Source of the DNA: Linanthus parryae
Taxonomy: Eukaryota; Streptophyta; Magnoliopsida; Ericales; Polemoniaceae
Direction: 5' to 3'
Assembly (NCBI GenBank): GCA_023055425.1
Contig: JALGPY010000012.1
Coordinates: 16,131,922-16,195,921 of the forward strand
Length of the DNA stretch: 64,000 bases
Below, piece by piece: positions 33,779-45,921 of the stretch. The notes under the pieces were generated by a model, which saw only the letters and a program-made list of their open reading frames with translations, ran no database searches and was not told the DNA's origin. The translations under genes were made by a program, and so were the position numbers. Position 1 is the first letter of the stretch. Each line of letters opens with the position of its first letter.

Positions 33779-36041
33779 GCCTCCCAAACAGCGCCTTGTG
33801 ATTTACGGTCGACGGCCCGACCTTGTTACCTCCTACGGGTCATCAAAATAGACGGGGTCTATTTTGACGACTTCGGCGGTCTCGAGATACGGCTTGATCC
33901 GGTTCCCGTTCACCCTGAAACTGGACTTGTCTTTTGGATTTTCCAGCTCGAATGCCCCTCAGGCAAAAATCTGCTTGATGATGAACGGTCCCGACCAACG
34001 AGACCTCAGCTTTCCCGGAAAAAAACCGCATCCGGGTGTTGTAGAGAAGCACTTTGTCGCCTTCGTTAAACTGCTTTGGCGTGATACGGTTATCATGCCA
34101 CTTCTTTGTCTTTTCTTTGTAAATTTTGGCGCTCTCGCAAGCCGTTCTGCTGAATTCCTCTAATTCCAGCAGTGCCATCTTCCTCTTATCTCCTGCTAGA
34201 TTCTGGTCCAAGTTAAGCAGTTTGATGGCCCAATACGCCTTGTGCTCCAACTCCACCGGTAAGTGGCACGCTTTCCCAAAAACGAGCTGGTATGGTGACA
34301 TTCCCAGCGGTGTTTTGAAAGCTGTCCTGTAGGCCCAAAGCGCATCGTCCAGCCTAACGGACCAATCCTTTCGGCCGAGATTCACTGTTTTCTCGAGTAT
34401 GCTCTTGATCTCTCGATTCGACACCTCGGCTTGCCCGTTCGTCTGCGGATGGTAGGGTAACGAGACTTTATGAACTGACACGCCGTACTGTTTCAGAACT
34501 TTCGCAAAAACTCGATTGATGAAGTGAGAGCCCTCGTCACTAATCATTTCCCTGGGAGTCCCGAAACGAGTGAAAATGTTACGTTTCAGAAAACGCTCAA
34601 CTGTAGCTGCATCGTTTTTCTGACACGCGATCGCTTCGATCCACTTCGTCACATAATCTACTGCAAGCAGAATGTAAAGATTTCCCATCGAAGACGGGAA
34701 CGGACCCATGAAGTCAATCCCCCATACATCAAATGGCTCTACCTCCTGCCACACGGTCATCGGCATCTCGTCCCGGTGTGACGTGTTTCCTGTCCTCTGG
34801 CACCTATCACATCACTGCACATAGTCGTGACAGTCTTTGAAGATTGTCGGCCAGAAAAAACCGGACTGCAGTATTTTATGAGCTGTTCGCGTTCCCCCAA
34901 AATGACCCCCACACTGTGATGAATGGCAGTGTCGGATCACGTTCCAGGCCTCGTGGGTCGGGATACACCTTCTCAGGATGTTGTCGGCCCCCTGTTTGAA
35001 TAAGTACAGGTCGTCCCAGAAATACTGTCGACTTTCGGCAATGAACTTTTTCCGCTGCGACGGGGTGAGATCCTCGGGAAGCGTGCCAGTGACCAAGTAA
35101 TTGGCTATGGCATAGTACCACGGTCTCCCGATTTTTACTGCCATGATGTGTTCGTCCGGGAAGTTTTCCTTGATCGGTACCGGGTCCACCTTCACGTTCT
35201 CAAGTCTGGATAGGTGATCCTCTACCACGTTCTCGACTCCCTTCTTGTCCCGGATTTCCACGTCGAATTCCTGCATCAGTAACACCCACCTCAACAGTCT
35301 CGGTTTCGCGTCCTTCTTGTCCAGCAGGTATTTCAGGGCACTATGGTCGGTAAAAACGATAACTTTCGACCCGACCAAATAGGGCCTGAATTTGTCCAGG
35401 GCATACACCACGACCAGCAGTTCCTTTTCTGTCGTGCCATTGTTGAGCTGGGCATCGTTGAGTACCCGGCTCGCATAATAAATGACGTGGCATACCTTAT
35501 CCTTTCGCTGTCCCAAAACTGCCCCGACTGCATAGTTGCTGGCGTCACACATCAGCTCAAACGGGAGTGACCAATCTGGCGTGGTTATAACCGGGGCTGT
35601 AGTCAGCTTCTCTTTCAAATGGTCAAAAGCCTGCCGACATGCTGCATCGAAATCAAAGGGTACGTCTTTTCCGAGTAAAGCGCAAAGTGGCTTTGTGATC
35701 TTGGAAAAGTCTTTGATGAACCTTCGGTAAAATCCTGCATGTCCCAGAAAACTCTTGATTGCCCTTACGTTCGTCTGGTATGGAAGCTGCTTTATTAACT
35801 CGATCTTAGCCCTGTCCACCTCGAGTCCCTTGCTGGAAATTCTGTGACCCAGCACGATCCCCTCGGTGACCATAAAGTGACACTTTTCCCAATTGAGCAC
35901 CAAATTCGCCTTTTTGCATCGGATCAGAACCTGGCCCAAATAGAACAGGCAGTCATCGAAACTGTCCCCGAATAGTGAAAAGTCGTCCATGAAGACCTCC
36001 AGATTTTTCTCGATCATGTCGGAAAAATTGCCATCATACAT
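33779..36041 (-). pseudogene. pol: Family C pol: RT C-terminal half, RNase H, integrase
   Basis: Element-strand order from 36041: RT end with [16 protein letters not shown]; RNase H ([46 protein letters not shown]); integrase zinc finger ([10 protein letters not shown] ... CDRC); DDE core with D in GIDFMGPF, D in ISDEGSHF and E in [10 protein letters not shown]; then a C-terminal domain. Breaks: TGA at 34814-34812 just before CDRC; a +1 slip at the seven-A run 34019-34025 near the C-terminus; a further TGA near 33967. The Family B array is inserted just beyond the original pol stop. The enzyme would copy and integrate the element if intact; here it is dead. Confidence 0.88.
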
Positions 36042-37860
36042 CTCTGGAACGTGGCAGGAGCATTACACAACCCGAACGGCATGCGCCGAAACGCGAACGT
36101 ACCGTATGGGCAGGTAAACGTCGTCTTTTCCTGATCCTCCGGGGCTATGCAAATCTGGTTGTACCCGGAATACCCGTCCAGAAAACAGTAATAGGCGTGG
36201 TGGGCGAGCCAGTCCAGCATCTGGTCCATGAATGGTAGCGGGAAGTGGTCCTTCAGTGTTGCGTCGTTTAGCCTCCGATAGTCCATGCAAATCCGCCAGC
36301 CCGTCACGGTGCGCTGCGCAATCTTCTCCTGGTCTTTATTCTGCACCACCGTAATACCCCCCTTTTTGGGCAAGCACTGGACCGGGCTGATCCACGTGCT
36401 GTCCGATATGGGGTAGATGATTCCCGCTTCTTGCCACTTCATAACCTCTTTTCGCACAACGTCCTTCATGTTCGGATTCAGTCTCCGCTGGGGCTGAATC
36501 ACCGGTTTCTTGCCTTCTTCAATTCGGATCTTGTGCATGCAGTAGGAGGGGCTGATCCCCTTGATATCTGCAATCGTCCAGGCGATTGCTTCCTTGTGCT
36601 CTCGCAATACATCCAGCAGTTTCTGCTCCTGTTCCTGAGATAAACGAGACGAAACAATTACGGGCAGAGTACTATTTTCACCAATATACGCATACCTGAG
36701 ATGGCTCGGGAGCGGTTTCAGCTCCAATGCGGGTGGCTCCTTGAGTGATGGGACCAGAATCATCTTTTGCCCGTCGTCTTCGTCCCGGTGCAAAGTGGTC
36801 CAATCCTCGGCTCTCATGGCGTGCTCGCACCGAGTCTTCTCCTTTTCTTCCCCGTACATGCTGTCGATCTCTTCCCACAATTGGTCCATCTCTTCGTTTT
36901 CCCAGCCTTCGTCCACCACATCTATAGCAAAGATGTCCTCGTGGTCCTAGTAATTTGGCAGTTGCAGATTTTTGAAAACGTTGAATTTCACTTTTTCCTC
37001 GTTAATCTGCATGGTCAGCTCCCCGCTCTTGCAGTTTATCATTGCTTCGCCTGTGGCCAAAAACGGCCTGCCAAGTATGAGCGGTACCTCCCCTGCCTCC
37101 ATGTCCAGGATGACGAAATCTGCCGGAAAAATCAGCTCGCCGACCTTGACCAGAATATCCTCGATAACCCCATAAGCCTGTTTTACAGACCTGTCTGCCA
37201 TCTGAAGCATGATTCTGGTGGGTCGGGGTTCACCGACTTTCAAACTCTTGAAAATCGTCAGCGGCATCAGGTTGATGCTGGCCCCTAGGTCACACAGAGC
37301 CTTTCCTGTGTAAGCGTTACCTAGGGTGACCGGTATAACGAAACTGCCAGGATCCTTTCTCTTCCTCGGTAGCCCATTCTTCACATAATTGCTCACTTCT
37401 GCCGTCAGGTTTATAGTCTTGAAGGCGCTCATTCGCCTCCTCCCATACAAGATGTCCTTGAGGAATTTGGCGTAAGTGGGCATCTTAGCCAAAGCCTCAG
37501 CAAAAGGTATGTTAATCTGCAGCTGCTTGAACATCTCGAGAAACCTGGCGTAGTCCTTGCTGTCGTCCCTCTTTCGTGTTCGCAAGGGGTACGGGACCTC
37601 CTTAGAAACTGGTACAGTTTCTGCACTTGTCTCGTTCTGCACTGCATCCTGCTCAACCGAGCCCTTCGGCTGGGGGCGATCGACTGTGCTGTTATCCTGG
37701 CCCGACAAGTTGCGTTCTACTTCTTTCGAATTTTCTGCACGTGCGTGGCTGGGATACGGTGGATCCTGCAGTGCCAATCCACTCCGAGTGGAGATAGAAT
37801 TGATCTGAGCCGTGGATTGTTTACTGTATTCGAGGGAAGGTTTCTTGGCTGTCTCTCTGT
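36014..37860 (-). pseudogene. pol: Family C protease and RT N-terminal half
   Basis: Aspartic protease with active site DLGASINLMPLTIFK (D-L-G, usual for Athila) and flap-side ILGRPFLATG, preceded by an Arg/Lys-rich linker. TAG at 36949-36947 separates it from the RT N-terminus ([78 protein letters not shown]). The RT frame is lost at the five-A run 36023-36027, apparently one base short, and continues in the frame ending at 33843. Confidence 0.88.
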
Positions 37861-38952
37861 TAACTGCTGTGCTAACTGCCCTACCTGCACTTCCAAAGCG
37901 CGCAGTGACGTTTTGGTTGTCTGCATATCTGCCGTCAAGGTGTCCATGTGCTTGAACCGGGACTCCATGGTCTGGAACATGGACTTGATCTCTTTCATCT
38001 GGGCGTCGTACTGCTGCGCAGATGGGACTGACTGAGCCTGCTGGGCCGGGGCAGCCTGCTGAGCTGGTGGCCTGTGCTGGAACCCAGGTGCATAAACTGC
38101 TGCGTTCGGGTTTCCGTACCGAAACCCGGGATGGTCTCTTGTACCCGGTCGGTACCGGCTCGGGTCCCACTGCTGCTGTACGTAGTTGGTGTCTTCGGTC
38201 CTTAGCTCCTCAATGGCTGCGTCCAGATCAGGTTCTTCGACTGCTGCAACAGTCTTCTTATCCGAGTAGACTTTCGTGACCAAGTCATGAACAATCTTGG
38301 CCAGATTGTCTATCCGGTCATCCTTTGCGGGTTCGGCTCTCGCTGCCATCCTGCGATCGTCAAACAATCGGGTGTCCTGCTTGGCCAACTGCTTCATCAG
38401 GTCATACGCACCTTCTTTGTCTACGTGATACAGGAAGTTTCCCCCGGCCTCTCTGTCAATCCTGTCGGCGTTCTCCCTGTCTAGGGCATGGTAGAAAACC
38501 TGCAGGATTTTCGCGTCTCCAAAACCGTGGTTCGGGCACCGTTTGACTAATCTCATGAGCCTGTCCCATGCGTCCACTACCGTCTCCCCCATCTTCTGCC
38601 TGAATGACAAGATCTCGCTCTGTAACTGTATGACTCGGGAGGCGGGATAGAACTTCGCCAGAAAATCTGCGACACACTCCTCCCATGTGGTGATGGATCG
38701 GGGTGGTCGAGATTCAAGCCAGTCTTTAGCTACTCCGTAAAGACAGTATGGAAATAAGATCAGCATGAGTGCATCTGCTTCTACCCCCTTGTATCTGACC
38801 TTGTTGCAGTAATCTTCGAATTTCCCGATAAAGTCGTTCGGGTCTTCGTCGGCCCTGCCATGAAACGGGCAGAGAGTTTGTACCGTCTAGATGGTGGATG
38901 GTTTGATGGTGACACCAAATCGCGAGGCAATCTGGGCATCAACTGAACAGTC
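37717..38952 (-). pseudogene. gag: Family C gag, with one in-frame stop
   Basis: Retrotransposon gag domain (DEDPNDFIGKFEDYCNK, LFPYCLYGVAKDWLESRP, SITTWEECVADFLAKFYP, LQSEILSFRQKMGETVVDAW, MRLVKRCPNHGF). TAG at 38889-38887 interrupts it. No in-frame ATG is visible upstream; the frame opens right after a pyrimidine-rich TTTTCAG at 38953-38959, so a spliced leader is possible. A Gln/Pro-rich linker follows the domain, and the frame changes to that of protease near 37800-37860. Confidence 0.82.
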
Positions 38953-39062
38953 CTGAAAACGCAGATTCAAAAACGAAGTGAGATAAAAAGAAAAATAACA
39001 AAACTGAAAATAAACAAAAACTCAGAAAACTAATTCTGACTACTAAATAGACCCTAAAAAGA

Positions 39063-39081
39063 ATCCCCGGCAACGGCGCCA
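39063..39081 (-). promoter_or_regulatory. Primer binding site, tRNA-Asp, Family C
   Basis: TGGCGCCGTTGCCGGGGAT on the minus strand, after LTR and spacer AGTTTT, the same arrangement as Family B. Confidence 0.92.
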
Positions 39082-39087
39082 AAAACT

Positions 39088-40655
39088 TGATGCGCAAACT
39101 AACGTGCTGTCGCAAGTGTACGAATCTTGTAATACCGGGTGCAATTAGACTCGGGTGATCGTTCCCACGAGGACTATTTCGGGTTTACTTACGTTGTCAG
39201 TTTTGGTTAACCGAGTGTAGTAACAAGGAGGAGTAGATTGTGATCGTAGTGACTAAACTAAAAACATAAATTAAAAACGTAAACGTAAATTTTTTTTGTG
39301 ACGTTTTCTGAAATAAGTTGAATCGGTTGTAACGATAATAGATGAAGACTAGGCTCCAGGATCCCCTAGGGTTTCTACAGATTTCAGTTTTACGTTCGAT
39401 TATGAAAACACTCAGCAGTTTCGATATCTGTGCAACGTACCAGTTGTGCAGTGACTTTTCAGATTCCACACGTAATCCCGATCCTGCAGACTTTCGGATT
39501 CTTGTTGAGCTGCCTAAATCTGCAGTCTCGGTCTAATCCTGTTAGGGTTTCTAACCTGTCCGAATGGCCCGGGTCAAATTCTCTAACAGTTGGTCTCACG
39601 TTTTTTGATGCTAGTCCTATCTCCCTTTCTCTGGTCGGTCTATTAGGGTAAGGTACTAAATCCTGGTTTTTCTTCCTAACCCTAACTTGACGTTTTCACC
39701 TACAAGCTCCGGTCTATAGCAATCCTGGGTGATCAATCCTATCATGCATATACGATAACAATCAAAACCAGAATAACAGATATAACTTGCTGAATTAAGA
39801 TAATCATCATGAATCCATAAACGAAGTAGTCATGAAATCTGGGTACGAAACCCTAGGTTCACCGAGAACCTAGGTAAGAAGTTTAGCTACTACTAGACAT
39901 AATACAAAACGCAGTTTCTGAATATAAAGAGAGAGAATGAAATCAAACTAAGTCTTCGAATCTCGAATCACGCTTTCGTGCTCTCCGTGAATGCTCTGAC
40001 TTGCCCTTCGGTTGTGCTGAGAATTGTGTTGTGTCTACGTGTCTTCAAAACGAGTCTGGACGAGTCTTTAAATAGTGCTGTTTTCCCCGAAACGCGTGCG
40101 CTCGAAATTACGGAATCTGCCATCGGTCCACCGTCTTTGACCAAAAAGTCAAACTGGCTGCGTATATATGCAGGGTTGCGTATATACGCAACCAGGGCCT
40201 ATAACCACCTCCACATCTCCCCCTCCTGCCTGCGTATATACGCAGGCAGGGGGGTGGAGATGGGGCCCTGCTTGGTCCTTTGGTGGGCCTGGTTGGGTCC
40301 CCTGGGTCCCACTGTTCTGCCTGACGCTCCCGGTTTTCCTCCCTTGGTGTTCTCCTGCTTTTCCGTGTTCCCGTCTTGTCCCGGTCTTGTGCACGTTTCC
40401 CGAGACGGTCCCGGCTTGGTCCCGGCACACTTCCCGATGCACCTCCCGAACCTATTCCTGAAAAGGCAACACGAACGAAAACCCGCGATCATATCCAAAT
40501 ATAGCAATAAATAAGCAGAAATCCAGGAAGTACAAATAAACGTCTCGTTCTAGATTCCCGAGGCATTCTAAGGCATTTTCCGGCAAAAACCGCTATTTCC
40601 GACACAAATACTTGTGAAATCCGGCTAAAAGATAACCCCTAATTGGGCGTTATCA
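39088..40655 (-). repeat. Family C 5' LTR
   Basis: 1568 bp, collinear with 14923-16490. Contains the same two hairpins (about 40157-40198 and 40226-40251) and TATA-like box 40066-40075. Confidence 0.93.
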
Positions 40656-41334
40656 CGAGTCCGTGTCATCCAGGATGAGAAACGCAAGAAACGCAATTTA
40701 GAAGAGGTAGAAGGAAGTAACAACAATTCTGTAAGGGGAAATCAGAGGTTTAAACCTATCAATGAAGGAGGTAACCATGGAAAATATCGAGGCAACCACC
40801 AGGACCCGGGAGCTCAGCCAGCTCGTCGCTATATCTGTAAGAGGTGTCAACAAAACCATCCCGGAGTTGATTACACGGGAAATCCGGTTACTGCAATAAC
40901 TGTGGTAGGAGAGGACATCGAGCATACGAATGTCGATCTCCATCACCTTAGGACCATCCGGAAGGTCAAGGCAGAAACTACCGGAGACAACCATAGAACG
41001 ACTATCAAGGTAACCGTCAGCAGAACGGGAACAACTTTGGGCGCAACCAGCAGTTTGGGAATCAACAAAATGGTAACCGCAATAACCAAAACAATGGAGG
41101 CAATGGATATGAGAGGCAGCAGAACCACAACGGGGGCAACGCAGGAACAGGACAGAACGGAAGGCATCTTAGGATTGGGAATAATAATGCTGGATACGGG
41201 ATAAACAACAATGGAGGAAGAGCAGGAGGAGCAGGAGGTCATAATGGAAATGTGGGAAGAATCGCTGTGCTGACAAGGACTGAAGCAGAAACTGCTCATG
41301 GAATTGCAACGGGTACATTCCTTACCTGTGAATA
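40656..41334 (+). pseudogene. gag: Family A gag copy 2, 3' part
   Basis: Resumes at the duplicated CGAGT and matches 9546-10226. One base is missing near 40890 (GGTTACTGC against GGTTAACTGC), shifting the frame just before the CCHC knuckle. Ends with the same TAA and protease vestige as copy 1. Confidence 0.9.
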
Positions 41335-41834
41335 ATCGGATTTCATACTATTTGAATATGATACATCTTATTCTTACATACCCTCTACCCCGAAGACACG
41401 ACCTATTCCATCAGATACAGGGGGGTTAGTGTTTCCCGAGGGTTGATTTGAGTTATGGGGACGCCACTCTTTAAGGGGGAGAGGATGAACCTCTTCGTTT
41501 AGTGCCATTACGCTTTAGTACCCCTAAGACGTAGTTAACCTTGACCTTTAGTAACCAAACGAGACTATACTCACATTAGTAAGATAGACGTGATTACGAC
41601 TTTACGTTATACAATACTTGTTGCACTGCACGCATTAGATAGAAATTATTTGCTACCACTTGCTATGTGAAACTTCTTGCTTGCTATATGATCGTAAGTG
41701 TGATCATTAGTTGCTTAGTAGAAAGTTTTAGCCTCAAGAGTATTCGACTAATTTTAGCTTTGAGGAAAAAGTCTTAGCATTAGAAGTATTGGACTGGTTT
41801 AAGCTACGAGGACGAAGCTTTAAGGGGGAGAGAA
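41335..41834 (+). other. Family A 3' noncoding region, copy 2
   Basis: No gene; polypurine tract before LTR c and its upstream duplicate near 41471. Confidence 0.7.
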
Positions 41835-44800
41835 TGTAATACCCCGTATAATTTACAAGGGTAAAACAGTAATTTAAAAAGTCAAATAAAGAATTTAATT
41901 GTGAAAAAAAGGGTTCGTTAAATTATAGTAATTTTTAAACAAGAAATTCTCGTAAGATTTTAGAAACTATTAAGTTTTTATATTCGTAGATAAATACGCG
42001 AAAGTTTTATTTATTTTTGTTGTTAACGCGTACGACCACCGCGATGTTTAGTGTGAGTGACACACCCAACCACCCAATCAATGTGCCACCCACACCATAA
42101 ATTTTCTTATGTTGTCTTCTACAACTAAACTTCTCCTTCGGTGATATTTTTCACCGCCACCAAAACAATCACTATCACCGCCACATTCATCATCATCCTT
42201 TTGTCTCCCTATAAAATGAGCCATCAACCCAATTATTATCATCACCTGCATATTCAAATCCCCTTCACCTTCATCTTCTTCACCTTCTCTCCGCAACCAC
42301 GCCAACCACACCACCGGGAGCACCACCACCACCACCCAAAACCAACTCCTCTCTAACTCCCTGTTCTCCCTCTCTCTGTCTCACTCTCCCTACTCTGTTC
42401 AGAAACAGAGCAACAGCAGCAACAACCAGCAGCAGCTACGCTGCCACCACCGCCGTCGTTGCTGCCGTCGGGAAGAAACCTGAAGCCTCCACCATCACTT
42501 ATTCACCTATGCTGCTCTCTCTCTCTTTCTGCTACCATCTAATTCAGGCCAAGAAGGAGTTGAGAGCAGCAGCAGCAACGCCCAAAAAGCAGAGCACCGA
42601 AGCAACCACCGTCGGCCACCATTGTTGCCGACAGGGAGCTTGGCCCGAGCAACCCGACAACGACCACCCTTCCAAATCACTTCCAAACGGCTCCTAGAGA
42701 TCCCAGGAGACGAACCCAGGTCCTAACCGAAGCTAGGAGGAACTCCATCACCGGCGACGAAAAGCACCGCCGCGACTCACCGTCAGCAAACCCGGAAAGC
42801 TTCGTTTCTTGACCGATTCCGGCCATTCTTGGCCTAGGTATGTTCTAAATCTCGCCGTTATGCCATTTAAACAATCAAAATTGTATCTTGTATGCTCGAT
42901 TCCATGTTTAGCTTGATAAATTTGATGATCATGTAAAAGGGGGTTAAAGTGTCCTTTCCCCAAACTGTTTATAGCATGACAATAATATTAAGGGGGGTGT
43001 TTATGTTGTTTCAGCATACTTTGGGGGTTCTCTTGACATTTATCAATCTGCATATATAAAAATAAAATGAACATTAGATTTTTATGTTTAAACCAATTCT
43101 AATAATATTTGTCTACATTCTAGTGAAATAAAATTATGCAAAATATTGAATTAATATGGTAAAAATATTCGTTAATTGAATAGAATGTATTTTCCTGAAA
43201 ATATATCGATTTGTTTATATAAACATTTGTTTTGAATATATTAGCTATTAAGTGATATCTTAGAATTAAAGTTAACGTATCATCAAATAATAGCAAACAT
43301 TTACTTGTGTTAATAAGACAATAATTTTATAACTAAAAGATTTATTGACTTTTACTAAAGATGTTATAAATAGCTTCTATACTTTACTTTATAAACTTGA
43401 TAAATAAATGGCTATTTTAATAGCATTATTCTTTAAATGATTTATTGATAAATATGTTGGTCAATAAATTAGTATTTAATAAATAAGAAAGTTGATAAGC
43501 TTAAGTTGAGAACTCTTACATAATAATATTAGTATTTGAAATATTATTACAAGAAATATATATAAGTGTTGGGTAGCGGAATTCAGTGATCTCAAATGAG
43601 AATTGTTTAGGCTCATAGCAAGTCATACTAGCATACTTGCGTACATAAATTTGTAATCGAGTAAGGGAATGTGATGTGTAGGTGAAGAATTCGTAGACGA
43701 GGGGTACGTGATCTTCTAGGAGACCTTACGTGCTGTTTGCTGGAAATCAAGGTAAGTAAATATGCCTAGCCTAGCTTGCCTAGCTCCTTTCGTGTCGTAC
43801 ATGATTTTTGGACTTGTCTCAAAATATGTTTTGTGCTATTACTTGTTTTACTAGAGATTTGTTATATTTTGGAAATGTCTGCTTTGAATTTGTCACACGA
43901 ATAATAATAACTCGTAAAGAACGCAAAGTGGAAATAGTTGTGCGGGAGAAGCTTATTATTGTCGGGTTGACTTCTGTCACTCGGCCTGTGATTATTATTG
44001 TCGAGTTGACTTATGTCACTCGACCTGTGATTATTATTGTCGGGTTAACTTCTGTCACTCGGTATGTGATTATTATTGTCGAGTTGACTTATGTCACTCG
44101 ACCTGTGATTATTATTGTCGAGTTGACTTCTGTCACTCGGCCTGTGATTATTGTCGAGTTGACTTCTGTCACTCGGCCTGTGATTATTGTCGGGTTGACT
44201 TCTGTCACTCGGCCTGTGATTATTGTCGTGCTGACTTCTGTCACTCGGCCTGTGTATTTTAATCCGGTCGCAACCTGCCGGATCGCTCCATGTACTCACC
44301 TCTCTGACCGCAAGAAGTCTTAGGGGGCTGTCGACAGTTAAGGTCATGGTTGCTAGTGATGGTATAGTAGTTCCTTCCCCGTGTCAACAATGTGAAAATA
44401 TGGTTTTCTCTGAGAACAAGGACGTCTATGAATATAAAGGAAGACAAGATTGGGATATTATTCCCCGTTTCAAGGTCAAGAAGGAAGAGTTTGAAAGATT
44501 GAGAAGTTTAAAGCTGATTTTGTGCTTCGTTTACTATTTTAAGGATTTGATTCCTCTTACTACTGTTTTGAGAATAAATTATGCATCATCTTCTATTTAC
44601 GAGCTAGGGTATTTATTTACTCAGCATTTCCCAGCTGACTTTAGAAACTGCGGTCTTTTTTTCCTTCCCCCGCAGGTTTAGAAGAAGAAGGCTATGGCAT
44701 GACCGGGTACGGGACTCACTTAGACGGATATCACGAGTAGTAATGTAGTCTGACTAGTCAACATAAAGTACTAGTTTTGAAAACGTGTGTGTAATATATA

Positions 44801-44932
44801 AAGACTCGTGTAATGTTTAATAGTATTGTAATATATGGATGTTGTGCTTATGACTTCCACCAACACTTTTGGCATCGCCCTCCTGGGCTTTCCGGTCCGG
44901 AACGGAAGGCTTGGGGACTACGGGGTGTTGCA
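41835..44932 (+). repeat. Family A LTR c
   Basis: 3098 bp; 3' LTR of internal 2 and 5' LTR of internal 3. Shares variants with LTR b. TATAAAA at 42210-42216; minisatellite at 43953-44254. Confidence 0.9.
43953..44254 (+). repeat. Minisatellite in LTR c
   Basis: Eight units, as in LTRs a and b, with private substitutions. Confidence 0.9.
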
Positions 44933-44934
44933 GG

Positions 44935-44946
44935 TGGTATCAGAGC
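44935..44946 (+). promoter_or_regulatory. Primer binding site, tRNA-iMet, internal 3
   Basis: TGGTATCAGAGC two bases after LTR c. Confidence 0.9.
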
Positions 44947-45435
44947 AGTTCGTTCCAACATGGGATTAAAACTTGTAGGGTAATTTAAATGAACATAGGA
45001 CAATATAATTAAAATTGGAAAAGCCGTTGGGGTTAAGGGTAGCTTAGGAATGGGCTTTGATTTTTCCCGCCCACCCTCATCCTGTCTCAAGAGGTGTTGG
45101 GAGATTTGGTTTAATTTGAGGCGCATATTACTGAATGAGAATTGTTGTTAACCTCAAGATGAGAAGAAGGATGGAAATAGATTTGACTCGTACTTGATGT
45201 ACTATCCTATGTGTGGATATGAGTTATGATATTTTATTTGCAGACATGAATTATATGTGCTATACTGTGAAAGTGCTATATGATGCATGTTGTATGTGAT
45301 AATTGTGTTGGATATATCACTAATTGTGAAATTACGAGATAGTTGTTATGACTTTTGCGACCATAACCAAGGATACCATAGGATGTGACTGATAGACCGT
45401 TACAATATCACTTTAGGAAAGCCTAACAGGAAGAG

Positions 45436-45921
45436 ATGTCTGATAACATTACCATGGAGCAATTCTTTGCACAAATGACCCAGATGATGAACCACGAAGG
45501 TCAGACAAGAACTAATTAGGCCAAAGAAGTGGCAGAAATGAAGCCTAAGGAATTCACAGGAAAAGAGGATCATGTTGAATAGGAGGATTGGATTATGGAG
45601 ATGGACAAGATTTTGGAGACGGTAGGATGCCCTGATGAGCGAAAAGTCACTTGCGCGGTCTTTTATTTAAAGAGTGAAGCGAACCTTTGGTGGAGAAATG
45701 CACGTGAAACTCTGCTAGCCAACCCCAACTTCACTTGGGAGACCCTTCAAACTGCGCTCAGAACTCGCTTCTACCCTCATCATGTAAAGAAGAGCAAAGA
45801 ACTAGAATTCCAGAATCTACAACAAGGAAATGACTCTGTGACCGAATACTTTCGAAAGTTTACGGAGTTGACACGATTTGTAGGCAATATGATGCCTGAT
45901 GAAGATTCCAAGATTTCCAAA
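45436..45921 (+). pseudogene. gag: Family A gag copy 3, truncated into LTR d
   Basis: Collinear with gag copy 2 including the TAG at codon 49 (45580-45582), plus an extra TAG at codon 28 (45517-45519). After ...DSKISK the sequence switches abruptly to mid-LTR DNA, so an open frame continuing to 46173 is a chimaera, not a gene. Confidence 0.88.

Larger units (their letters stand above)
14923..40655 (-). mobile_element. Family C Athila-like Ty3/gypsy element, minus strand
   Basis: 25,733 bp including a 12.5-kb Family B array; about 13.2 kb on its own. Element-strand order: 5' LTR (39088-40655), tRNA-Asp primer site, gag, protease, RT, RNase H, integrase, an extra ORF3, 3' noncoding DNA with purine tracts, 3' LTR (14923-16490). 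Both LTRs are 1568 bp. The perfect duplication CGAGT proves insertion into Family A gag copy 2. The protease motif DLGASINLMP and the ORF3 after pol are Athila hallmarks. Pol is inactivated by several stops and two frameshifts. Confidence 0.93.

Noticed and set aside
36767..37288. 173-codon plus-strand ORF
   Set aside because: Opposite-strand shadow of the Family C protease and RT N-terminus.
40902..41204. 100-codon ORF in Family A copy 2
   Set aside because: Wrong-frame reading of the gag C-terminus after a one-base deletion.
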